Source: Alistipes sp. UBA928
Lineage (GTDB): Bacteria; Bacteroidota; Bacteroidia; Bacteroidales; Rikenellaceae
Reading direction: 5' to 3'
Assembly (NCBI GenBank): GCA_002293665.1
Contig: DBDQ01000033.1
Coordinates: 5,346-24,174 of the forward strand
Length of the DNA stretch: 18,829 nucleotides
Shown: positions 1-6,732 of the stretch, in pieces
Numbering within the stretch: position 1 is the stretch's first letter
Layout of the letters: every line of letters starts with the position of its first letter
Made by a program: the position numbers and the translations under genes
The notes under the pieces: generated by a model
What the model was told of the DNA's origin: nothing
What the model saw: the letters and a program-made list of their open reading frames with translations, nothing else
Databases searched by the model: none

Positions 1-129
1 ATGGAGTCGATCCACGGCGCCTGCCTCGAGTACGGCCGCGAGGGCGGCTACATCAACTACATGAAGGGCGCCAACGTGGCGGGTTTCATGAAGGTTGCCA
101 AGAGTATGGTCGAGCAGGGGATTGTGTAA
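1..129 (+). CDS. gdhA: NADP-type glutamate dehydrogenase, C-terminal end only (partial)
   Basis: Only the last 42 codons are inside the window, ending in TAA. The tail contains NYMKGANVAGFMKVAKSM and ends EQGIV, which matches the conserved C-terminus of hexameric glutamate dehydrogenases (E. coli GdhA ends in a similar GANIAGFVKVADAM...QGV). The enzyme interconverts glutamate with 2-oxoglutarate plus ammonia in the cytoplasm. The ATG at base 1 is an internal methionine, not the start, because the catalytic and nucleotide-binding parts would lie upstream of the window. A strong hairpin terminator follows 23 bases after the stop, so this is the last gene of its transcript. Cofactor choice cannot be judged from this fragment. 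Confidence 0.88.
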   Translation: MESIHGACLEYGREGGYINYMKGANVAGFMKVAKSMVEQGIV

Positions 130-152
130 CTCTGCGAGTTGTTGCGTAATTT

Positions 153-190
153 AAATGACAGGCCCGAGAGAATCCCGGGCCTGTCATTTT
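153..190 (+). terminator. Rho-independent terminator of gdhA
   Basis: A 14-bp perfect stem (AAATGACAGGCCCG with CGGGCCTGTCATTT) encloses a 9-base loop, and the final strand runs into TTTT. It lies just after the gdhA stop codon. The flanking A and T runs mean it could also stop transcription coming from the minus-strand gene at 241-711. Confidence 0.85.
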
Positions 191-208
191 CGTTATTCCG
201 ACGTCAGC

Positions 209-232
209 GGCACAAGTTGAAAAACTTGCGCC
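209..232 (-). terminator. Hairpin downstream of the lipoprotein operon
   Basis: GGCACAAGTT and AACTTGCGCC form a 10-bp stem with one mismatch (a G-U pair in the minus-strand transcript) and a GAAA/TTTC loop. It begins about 8 bases past the stop codon of the minus-strand gene ending at 241. There is no T run after it, so it is a weak terminator candidate or a 3'-end stabilising hairpin. Confidence 0.4.
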
Positions 233-240
233 AGTCGTGG

Positions 241-711
241 TTATTCCTCATTGCTCAGATGAGGCAGTGAGGCGAGCAACTCGTCGGTGATAGTCAGTGT
301 GTAGGTTTCATCAAAATATCCTGGTGTATACGTCCAGTATTTCCGAAGCCAGATGTCATCCGTGACATCTTCGCCCCCGACGGAAATTCTGAAGACCGAA
401 GTGCCAATATTCGTGCCGAAAACAATTTCGTCCTCATGCATCATATCCACCGACAACCTGTCGTTTTCACATGGCCCGAGTCCGATCATAAAGCTGACAT
501 GATCGTTCGTCTCTCCGGCAGGGATCGTCTGATCTTCCCAACCAATGCTGCTCTCGGGATATTTATTGGTCATGAGCACTACTTTATTCGTCTCGTTTTT
601 TACGACGATGTTCATACTGTACGCCGCGTCGCACTGGACAAATTCATTGTTATCCTTCTTGCAACCGAGAAGAGGAATCATCAGTGTAATCAAAAATAGA
701 AGTTTTTTCAT
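241..711 (-). CDS. Small exported lipoprotein, unknown function
   Basis: The product is 156 aa. The N-terminus MKKLLFLITLMIPLLGC is a lipoprotein signal peptide with lipobox LLGC; Cys17 is the expected lipidated residue, followed by KKDNNE. The mature part is acidic and rich in short beta-type stretches, for example MNIVVKNETNKVVLM and the closing TYTLTITDELL. Two further cysteines (QCDA and GPCEN) could form a disulfide in the periplasm. I do not recognise a family. It is the last gene of a three-gene minus-strand run, 8 bases after the lipoprotein gene ending at 720, so it is probably co-transcribed with the metalloprotease lipoprotein. A role as accessory protein or inhibitor of the neighbouring proteases is speculation. 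Confidence 0.72.
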   Translation of the reverse strand: MKKLLFLITLMIPLLGCKKDNNEFVQCDAAYSMNIVVKNETNKVVLMTNKYPESSIGWEDQTIPAGETNDHVSFMIGLGPCENDRLSVDMMHEDEIVFGTNIGTSVFRISVGGEDVTDDIWLRKYWTYTPGYFDETYTLTITDELLASLPHLSNEE

Positions 712-719
712 AGCCTTGT

Positions 720-1292
720 TTAATTATTTATACGGGTGATATGCAACTTCAGCGGCTTGCCGTCGATCTCGCATTCGATGCGTATGTCGCAATGAAATGA
801 TGGCCGGCTAAATGACAAACGTGTTGCCGGTTTCGTATCATGTTTGATCCATCCTGTGATGTGGGTGCGAACAGGCATATATTCTACTTTGGATATATCG
901 TCTCGCCTTTCCGCGAACACGACATCCACATTGTCATCGAACGTAACATCACCCGGTTCGCCGGAAAGAAAAATGTTGCCAATGCTTACCCAATAGGCAG
1001 GGGGGGATGACGAGTCGTCATTTTCATCCCATATCTCACATTTCATCGAGACGGATGTTCCGAGAGCTCCTGCCGGTTGGATAAAAATGTAACTATTGGT
1101 AGAGAATGGATGCGTTCCGGATAACTCTATCTCAGACCCGTCGAATGACCACTCTCCTTCCATAGAACCAATATAGTTAGTGATCGAATCGGCAAGGGTT
1201 TCAATCCACTCCTTGCCATCTTCATTGTTGTTGCATCCGCAACACAATATTGCAGCGAATAATAATAATCTTTTCATGATAAGTAATTTCAT
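720..1292 (-). CDS. Small exported lipoprotein, unknown function
   Basis: The product is 190 aa if it starts at the ATG at 1292, whose ATGA overlaps the stop codon of the metalloprotease gene. An alternative start at 1277 (MKRLLLFAAILCCGC) gives 185 aa with a more typical signal peptide. An in-frame ATG at 1322 would lie inside the upstream gene and add an unlikely charged leader. The hydrophobic stretch ends in CCGC, an imperfect lipobox, followed by NNNEDG as expected for a lipoprotein tether. The mature part is beta-rich, with a C-terminal segment reading TGWIKHD, RLSFSRPSFHCDIRI and EIDGKPLKLHI. I recognise no named domain. The stop-start overlap shows translational coupling to the metalloprotease gene. 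Confidence 0.72.
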   Translation of the reverse strand: MKLLIMKRLLLFAAILCCGCNNNEDGKEWIETLADSITNYIGSMEGEWSFDGSEIELSGTHPFSTNSYIFIQPAGALGTSVSMKCEIWDENDDSSSPPAYWVSIGNIFLSGEPGDVTFDDNVDVVFAERRDDISKVEYMPVRTHITGWIKHDTKPATRLSFSRPSFHCDIRIECEIDGKPLKLHITRINN

Positions 1293-3110
1293 TTTGTTCT
1301 TACGGGGTGGTTTCTGGTCCATTCATCGAAATCGTCGATCCAGTTTAAATAATTTGGGAACGCTCTTACTAAATCAACTATCTTCTGTCTGTACTGTTGT
1401 TGTTGCGATCCTGTATTCCAATAGGCACTGGTCGTGACGATACTCCATATAGAGGAAGGCGAAATTCCTTGAATCTTGTCATTCGGGTAATTAGCGGGGT
1501 ATTTATTGTTCTCCCCTTGATTGTAGTTGTCTGTCAGATCAATAAATAGAGGAGAATACCAATTACTAAAGAAAGGTTTGCCATTCCATATATAAGAGTA
1601 ATCATAGGTTTTATACCATGTCTGGTAAGTATCTCCCACGATCATGGTATCTCCGCCTGGATGTATCCAACCAACAGATTTGTAGTACTCCTGCCCCAAA
1701 TACCAACTGACATAACAGGCAAAAGCCTCTTTCAGAAATTCGTCGGAACTACTGTATAGATTCGAGCCCTGATAATGCGTAAAATGTCCTAACTCATGCA
1801 TAGTTGTTCCTATTACTTCACCATTAGAGACTCCCTTATTGTATATATTTATTGTAGAAGGATATCCAAATGTTCCGCCAATACTATTAAGATTACTATT
1901 AGGTTCACTGTTTGCGATTATTCGGACAGGAGTACTTATAGAAGAACGGTTGAAATTATTTTGGTTATTGTAAAAATAGCTCACAGCCCGAAGAATTTCA
2001 TTCTCCTGGCGACTACTGGAAGTCAACACCACATCGTTCCAGTATTGCACCGGTGAGGCTCCGGGCGGATATTGGACAGTTTTACTGACAGTGAGTGCAT
2101 GTGTACTGCTACTTGATGTTATTCTCCAACGGGGAGTAAAAGAATATGGGTCTTGATAGACAAAAGTCAATGGAACATTGATCGTTGGAAGGGGCGATCC
2201 CGGTATATACATATCGACATCCAGCGAATAATATCCTGAGAGACTGACTACCGATTCGGTAATGGACGATCCGTTTTGGTGCCTGATTATGAAATTCTCT
2301 AACGGAACATTTTTATCCAATTGATCGTCCTCAGTATAGACATTACCATTAACACGCACATTTTGCAAAGACATGGTCGAGGCGAAGGCACGTGTAGCAC
2401 CACCCTGGGTCATGGCAATTGCTTCGCCTCCCAGAATACGCCCGACCTCTTTATTCAAAGAAGAGGCGCGCGGCAGAAAAACCTCGTAGTCCATTTTGTA
2501 TTCCAAATCGGCGGGGAGGGGTTTGTGGACCGGCCAGACAGTGTAGAGGATCGGAAGTTGAAAAGTCTGTGGGCCGGTGGGGCCACCGTCGGTAGATTCG
2601 GTGTAGTTGTAGGTGACAGTGTAGGGGCTTTTCTCGGGAAAGATGTTGGCAGTCGAGCGGGTTTTCGATCGTTCGGCCTTTACGAGCTCGTCAGGAGTCA
2701 GTTGGGAGAAAGAGAAGGGGATGTAGGACACTTGCACGTCTCTCATAGTCTCTACCTGCCACTGCTCTTCCTCAATCTTTGGGTAGATTCTGAGGGCATA
2801 GCGGGTCGGGGCAAGTTTCTTCGCGGGGGTGAAATCTGCAGCTTGAGCTTTGGAGAGTCTTTGGGTCGATCTTCCTGCGGCGAGTTTGTCGTAGGCCCGC
2901 TGGAAATTCTCCAGAGAGTAGGGGTCGGCCCGCGGGATCATCCATGCGTCGACCACTTCGTTGTAAACGGCACCGTCAAGAGCGCGCGTGTTCATTTCAG
3001 AAACAGTTTCTTGTGGGGGGGGCAATCTGCTCTGGCTCAGTCAGTCCGATCTCCTGAGCGCAGCCAATGGTCAGCATTGCCGGGGCGAATAAAAACAATA
3101 ATTTCTTCAT
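1289..3110 (-). CDS. Putative HExxH zinc metalloprotease lipoprotein, frameshifted at a G8/C8 run
   Basis: From the ATG at 3110 the frame encodes MKKLLFLFAPAMLTIGC, a lipoprotein-like signal peptide, then runs into eight C's (plus-strand G's at 3015-3022) and stops soon after. The body of 578 codons is open in another frame and, read alone, could only begin at a TTG at 3025. With seven C's the two parts join into one protein of about 606 aa. The body carries HELGH (residues 438-442 of the joined protein) and a Glu 19 residues later in KEAFACY, the spacing of a gluzincin zinc site. The N-terminal third (WMIPRADPY..LENFQRAYD) resembles a region I associate with Bacteroidales lipoproteins. The C-terminal, catalytic part is clearly more AT-rich than the N-terminal part. 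Substrate unknown; expected at the cell surface or in the periplasm. The stop overlaps the next lipoprotein gene. Confidence 0.75.
3015..3022. repeat. Homopolymer run of eight G (C on coding strand)
   Basis: Eight consecutive G's sit between the signal-peptide codons and the body of the metalloprotease gene. The run length decides the frame: seven restores one continuous protein, eight (as here) ends translation nine codons after the Ile codon that precedes the tract. Runs of this kind can be phase-variable or can be consensus errors. Confidence 0.9.
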
Positions 3111-3144
3111 AATTTAATTATTTTTTTGGTGGTTATATCTGCCC

Positions 3145-3178
3145 CAAAGTTACGCAATCATTTTAAACCATGCAATAA
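3145..3178 (-). promoter_or_regulatory. Bacteroidales-type promoter of the metalloprotease lipoprotein operon
   Basis: On the minus strand there is TAACTTTG (plus-strand CAAAGTTA, 3145-3152), a perfect TAnnTTTG -7 box, with TTATTG 20 bases upstream as the -33 box. Transcription would begin near 3141, giving a leader of about 30 bases to the ATG at 3110. This supports 3110, and not the TTG at 3025, as the true start. Confidence 0.65.
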
Positions 3179-3209
3179 AAAAAGGCATCTATTTTAACGA
3201 AAAATGGCA

Positions 3210-4715
3210 CTACTGCTTGTAGATGTCGACATAGACGGTCTGCATGAATTGGTAGTTGTAGTGCTGGCCCTCCCAGCGGGTTTCGGGAGGCGACGAAGTG
3301 TCTGAGCTTGAGGGGAAATCGGGGGCGCTGTTGGTGTCGAACACCCCGGCGGCGTAGTAGCCGTTGTCGGTGCCGCCCCAGCCGAAATTGTTGTGGAGAA
3401 ACCAGCGGAAACGCTCCACTTTGTAGAAATGCTGGTCGATGGTGTAGGCATCCCACCAGCGATCTTCCATAAAACCGTCGATCACCCAGGCGTGGGCGTT
3501 AGCATACAGCCCGTACTCCGAGCGGTGGCTCGCTGCGTCGATCATCACGGGGCGCCCCGCTTCGAGTTGTTCCACCACCGTGCGGTGGCTGTACTTCACG
3601 CTGCGTCCATGCGAGAATCCCACCTCGGCGAGCAGACTCACCGCACGCGAGGTGTAGGCTGTGCTGATAGACGCGCCGTATTTCATGCCGATCCCGTCGC
3701 CCACGTGCCACAGTATGTCGGCCACGAGGCGTTGCGTCTCGGCGGGCGCGGCCGACATCGGGCCGTCCCACTTGCCGTATCCATTCGCCCTATTCCACTG
3801 CGGGCCCGACCAACGGCGCAGTTCGTTCCAGTCGATGCTGTCCGAGGCCAGACCGTGGAACGACACCGGGTGTTTCCAGTAGGCCATCACCTGAACCGCC
3901 GCCAGCGCAACACAGCCCACGGGCGTGGAGTTCCACTGGGTATTCTCCACCACGGTGGTGTTGAACGGCTTGTTCTGGCTCCACTCGACGGGCAGCAGTG
4001 GCCCCAGCCGGCGGTTGAAGTGCCACGACGGGCGGTAGGGTTCGCCGATGATCCGTGTCGAGGGAGTGCCGCTGCCGGGCAGCTCTATTTCGTCGAGCGA
4101 CGCGGCTCCGGTGCGTTGGAGCAGTGCCGTGGTAACCGAGTCGCTCCAATCGCGCCGACGTTCGAGCGAGCGCAGGGCGTAGGCACGCACGGCGTCGAGC
4201 ATCACTGCGAGGCCGGGGTTGCCGACCGTGCCGCGGGAGTCTCTGTCGGATTCCACTGTGGGAAAAGAGCCGCTATCCACGAAGCACACTATCGGGTCGG
4301 GCAGCCGCCGGTCGGCGGCGATGATGCAGTAGCCGAGGCTGTCGTCGAAATCGACTATGTAGAACAGCGTGTCGCGCGGGTTTCCGGTGCGGGTCGGTTC
4401 GGCGGATGTTGTCTCCACGGTCATCGGTCTGATGCGGGCTACGGTGCGAACCGGTGTGGCCGAGCGGGTGCCGGAGTAGTTGGTTGAACCGTCCGGCCCG
4501 GCGTTGTCGAGCAGTCGGCGAACGTCGTCGAGGGTGCGTTCTATCTCGCTGTGGTCGAGCTTCAGGGGCATTTGCCTTTCGGCAAGCAGAGTGATTTCGT
4601 CGTCGGACAGCACCGGAAAACCGCGCTCGGGATAACCGCCTCCCGGCTCGATCCCTCTCACACATCCCGTCACAACCACAGCCAACCCGAAGAGGCCCGA
4701 TACGATCTTTTTCAT
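3210..4715 (-). CDS. C10 family (streptopain-like) cysteine protease, lipoprotein
   Basis: The product is 501 aa from the ATG at 4715. An upstream in-frame ATG at 4742 would add nine residues ahead of the signal peptide and is rejected. The start MKKIVSGLFGLAVVVTGC is a lipoprotein signal with Cys18. Next comes a propeptide region (LFYIVDFDDSLGYCIIAADRR) of the type found in streptopain precursors. The protease domain shows all landmarks of peptidase family C10: Cys268 in TPVGCVALAAVQVMAYW, His408 in NAHAWVIDGF, and the Asn/Trp region FLHNNFGWGGTDNGYY with Trp446. SpeB of Streptococcus pyogenes and the Bfp proteases of Bacteroides fragilis belong to this family. It is probably anchored in the envelope and activated by removal of the propeptide. 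A palindrome sits just before the start codon. Confidence 0.9.
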   Translation of the reverse strand: MKKIVSGLFGLAVVVTGCVRGIEPGGGYPERGFPVLSDDEITLLAERQMPLKLDHSEIERTLDDVRRLLDNAGPDGSTNYSGTRSATPVRTVARIRPMTVETTSAEPTRTGNPRDTLFYIVDFDDSLGYCIIAADRRLPDPIVCFVDSGSFPTVESDRDSRGTVGNPGLAVMLDAVRAYALRSLERRRDWSDSVTTALLQRTGAASLDEIELPGSGTPSTRIIGEPYRPSWHFNRRLGPLLPVEWSQNKPFNTTVVENTQWNSTPVGCVALAAVQVMAYWKHPVSFHGLASDSIDWNELRRWSGPQWNRANGYGKWDGPMSAAPAETQRLVADILWHVGDGIGMKYGASISTAYTSRAVSLLAEVGFSHGRSVKYSHRTVVEQLEAGRPVMIDAASHRSEYGLYANAHAWVIDGFMEDRWWDAYTIDQHFYKVERFRWFLHNNFGWGGTDNGYYAAGVFDTNSAPDFPSSSDTSSPPETRWEGQHYNYQFMQTVYVDIYKQ

Positions 4716-4718
4716 AAC

Positions 4719-4746
4719 GGGTACGGTAAATACAATTACCATACCC
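4719..4746. promoter_or_regulatory. Inverted repeat directly upstream of the C10 protease start
   Basis: GGGTACGGTAA and TTACCATACCC form an 11-bp inverted repeat with one mismatch (a G-U pair in RNA) around a 6-base spacer. On the minus strand it ends three bases before the ATG at 4715. It could be an operator, or an RNA hairpin that controls access to the start codon. Confidence 0.5.
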
Positions 4747-4767
4747 GAAATTTGCCGTCACGCGGTA

Positions 4768-5037
4768 TTATCTCCCAGGCAGGGGCGTTTCGAGGCAGAT
4801 CACGTCTCCGTCGCGGTATTGCGACAGCGGTTTGGGATTCGACGCCGTCTCCCTGATCGGGTGGATGATGTCGGTCTCCTGATCCCAGATCACATTCTCA
4901 GCTCCTATCGACTGTAACAGCATGACGAAAGTGCTTTGTTCTTCGTTGATCAGGTTGGCATACCAGACTTCACGGGGCGGATCGCCAATGATCTCTTTTC
5001 TCAGGTTTTGAATCGTGTAGTCCATAAGTTCACTCAT
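4768..5037 (-). CDS. Small hypothetical cytoplasmic protein
   Basis: From the ATG at 5037 the product is 89 aa, beginning MSELMDYTIQNLRKEI. The frame also stays open to a TTG at 5055, and another ATG lies at 5025, preceded by GGGGAG about 12 bases upstream. No signal peptide or membrane segment is visible. The protein is mildly acidic, with EVWYANLINEEQSTFVMLLQ as the most distinctive stretch. I recognise no family. It lies 52 bases upstream of the C10 protease gene on the same strand, so read-through is possible, and it follows a long structured untranslated region. The frame is complete, but its reality as a gene is less sure than that of its neighbours. Confidence 0.5.
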   Translation of the reverse strand: MSELMDYTIQNLRKEIIGDPPREVWYANLINEEQSTFVMLLQSIGAENVIWDQETDIIHPIRETASNPKPLSQYRDGDVICLETPLPGR

Positions 5038-5067
5038 CTCCCCGCCCAGGGACAATGGGTCGACGGC

Positions 5068-5152
5068 AAAAAGAAAAGCGTGGGCGAATTAACTCATTTC
5101 AGGCAACAGGCTCTGGTAAGCCTCGATAACAAAACAAGCAACAGCCCACGCT
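5068..5152 (-). ncRNA. Candidate structured RNA or leader element (unclassified)
   Basis: Read on the minus strand, AGCGTGGGC (5152-5144) pairs perfectly with GCCCACGCT (5085-5077). The enclosed 58 bases hold a second hairpin, AGGCT-taccag-AGCCT (5123-5108). The closing stem is followed at once by TTTTCTTTTT, a terminator-like U tract. The element ends about 30 bases before the start of the small gene at 5037. It could be an attenuator or riboswitch-like leader, or a short RNA. I cannot match it to a known RNA family. Confidence 0.35.
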
Positions 5153-5530
5153 CATACCGAAATATGGAGCGTAAATAATGAACTCTTCACTTATTCCCGT
5201 TATCGTAGAATTTACCAGATTCGTTACCAGAGAATAAAGTTAAACACTTTCCGTGTTTGTTTGGCTCGTCACAAAGGTAATAAAAAAAACTTTGGTTACG
5301 GTGCCAAAAAAGTTCTTATTTTATTCGGGCTGTTGCTTTCGACAAAGGTATGAGAAAAGTCACAAAAATAGCTATTTTGTGTCATTTATGTTTGTCGTAA
5401 CTTCTGGGGAGTACGGTTTCGTTTTCGGGGACCTAACTTCGCACCTCTTTCGTGGTGCTCGCCAGAGTCTTTTCCGCTGCTGTGGGGTGCTTTCGAAGAT
5501 TTGAAAGATCGTTTTGCGATCGACGTCCAA
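5153..5530. other. Non-coding interval with promoter-like motifs and hairpins
   Basis: No frame here looks like a real gene. On the minus strand there are two perfect TAnnTTTG -7 boxes, both TACCTTTG within the direct repeat ACAAAGGTA (5271-5279 and 5342-5350 on the plus strand), but neither has a convincing -33 box. A 14-bp palindrome AAAATAGCTATTTT lies at 5365-5378. A small hairpin GCACC/GGTGC lies at 5441-5458 within a wider imperfect pairing (5401-5407 with 5462-5468). The motifs point towards the gene at 5037 and would give it a leader of more than 200 bases. Confidence 0.4.
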
Positions 5531-5568
5531 AACAAAAGACCGCCTTGGAGCGAACTCCGGCGGTCTTC
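5531..5568 (-). terminator. Rho-independent terminator of tRNA-Thr
   Basis: On the minus strand AAGACCGCC, then GGAG-TTCG-CTCC, then AA and GGCGGTCTTTTGTTTT form a long GC-rich hairpin capped by a UUCG tetraloop and followed by a T-rich tail. It begins about 40 bases after the 3' end of the tRNA. Confidence 0.85.
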
Positions 5569-5607
5569 CATTTCGTGGCTGTGCCTTGCGGCACTTGCAA
5601 ATCTTCG

Positions 5608-5679
<72 letters not shown>

Positions 5680-5699
5680 ATATTCCCGAAACATGGGTG

Positions 5700-5732
5700 C
5701 AAAAGTAGGAAAGAATTTTCATTCCCGCAATA
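5700..5732 (-). promoter_or_regulatory. Promoter of tRNA-Thr
   Basis: The minus strand has TACTTTTG (plus-strand CAAAAGTA, 5700-5707), a perfect TAnnTTTG -7 box, and TATTG 20 bases upstream as a -33-like box. This is the same spacing seen in the promoter at 3145-3178. The tRNA begins about 20 bases downstream. Confidence 0.65.
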
Positions 5733-5769
5733 TATTTTGTATTTTTCGCTCCTAAAACATGCGGCAAAG

Positions 5770-6732
5770 ATGAAAAGGATTCTCATTACCGGCGCGTTAG
5801 GCCAGATCGGATCGGAACTTTCGGTGGAATTCAACCGACGGTACGGTGTCGATAATGTTATCACGAGCGACGTCAACAACGACGTTCACGGTGCCGTCAC
5901 CGAAAATGTCTTCGAACGGCTCGACGTAACCGACGCCTATGCCTTGGAGCGAGTCGTGAAAAGACACAAAATCGACACGATAGTGCATTTGGCGGCGATC
6001 CTTTCGGCACGCGGCGAGCAGAATCCCGATCTGGCGTGGAAGATCAACATCGACGGTCTGCTCAACGTCATCCGCGTGGCGATGGCCCAGCGACTCGACC
6101 GACTCATGGTGCCGAGCTCGATAGCGGTTTTCGGCCCCACGTCGGTTCTTTACGACGCGCCGCAGGAGACTATCCTCAAGCCCAACACCATGTATGGCGT
6201 CACCAAAGTCATTGGCGAACTGCTGGCCGACTATTACTATAAAAAGAGCGGCCTCGACATGCGCGGCATACGTTACCCCGGCATCATCAGCTACCACACA
6301 ATGCCGGGCGGCGGCACTACCGACTATGCAGTCGAGATATTCTACGAGGCGCTCAAGAGCGGGTCATACACCTGTTTCCTCGCGCCCGACGCCTCGCTGC
6401 CCATGATGTACATGCCCGACTGTGTGCGTGCCACGGCGGAACTTCTGGAGGCCGATCCGGCGCCGCTGAAAGTCCACGGAGGCTACAACGTGGGGGCGAT
6501 GAGTTTTACTCCCGAGGTACTCGCCGCCGAGATATGCAAGTACATCCCGTCGTTCACGATCGACTACAAGCCCGACTTCCGCCGCGAGATTGCGCGCTAC
6601 TGGCCCGCCTCGGTGGACGACAGCGCCGCACGCGCGCAGTGGGGATGGCGGCCCGAATGGAACATCGAAACCATGACCCGCGACATGCTCACCAACGTCG
6701 CCGCGAAGTTGGGGATCGACTTCGAGATATGA
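5770..6732 (+). CDS. tdh: L-threonine 3-dehydrogenase, SDR (GalE-like) type
   Basis: The product is 320 aa from the ATG at 5770; an in-frame ATG at 5737 would add an 11-residue unrelated leader. It oxidises L-threonine to 2-amino-3-oxobutyrate with NAD+ in the cytoplasm. The Rossmann motif TGALGQIGSE (Gly8, Gly11, Gly14) opens the protein, followed by Ser116/Ser117 in VPSSIAVFGPTS and the catalytic pair Tyr142-Lys146 in YGVTK. The stretches RYPGIIS, PGGGTTDYAVEIF, LPMMYMPDC and AMSFTPE match the animal/Flavobacterium-type threonine dehydrogenase closely, and this separates it from other epimerase-like proteins. The partner glycine C-acetyltransferase gene (kbl) is not in the window. The stop overlaps the start of the dipeptidase gene (ATGA). 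The divergent neighbour is tRNA-Thr. Confidence 0.92.
   Translation: MKRILITGALGQIGSELSVEFNRRYGVDNVITSDVNNDVHGAVTENVFERLDVTDAYALERVVKRHKIDTIVHLAAILSARGEQNPDLAWKINIDGLLNVIRVAMAQRLDRLMVPSSIAVFGPTSVLYDAPQETILKPNTMYGVTKVIGELLADYYYKKSGLDMRGIRYPGIISYHTMPGGGTTDYAVEIFYEALKSGSYTCFLAPDASLPMMYMPDCVRATAELLEADPAPLKVHGGYNVGAMSFTPEVLAAEICKYIPSFTIDYKPDFRREIARYWPASVDDSAARAQWGWRPEWNIETMTRDMLTNVAAKLGIDFEI

Noticed and set aside
2321..3112. Plus-strand ORF of 263 codons opposite the N-terminal part of the metalloprotease
   Set aside because: It is antisense to a coherent protein and to its promoter-linked signal peptide, with no recognisable domain.
3393..4487. Long plus-strand ORF of 364 codons opposite the C10 protease
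   Set aside because: It is the antisense shadow of a GC-rich gene with clear catalytic motifs; its composition is rich in His, Arg, Val and Ala with no recognisable domain.
5068..5152. Degenerate tRNA suggested by the roughly 76-base span closed by a 9-bp stem
   Set aside because: No D arm, anticodon stem or T-loop sequence can be placed within the enclosed bases.
5095..5154. Small minus-strand ORF of 18 codons (MSVGCCLFCYRGLPEPVA) inside the structured element
   Set aside because: Too short to support, no clear ribosome-binding site, and better explained as part of the paired RNA-like element.
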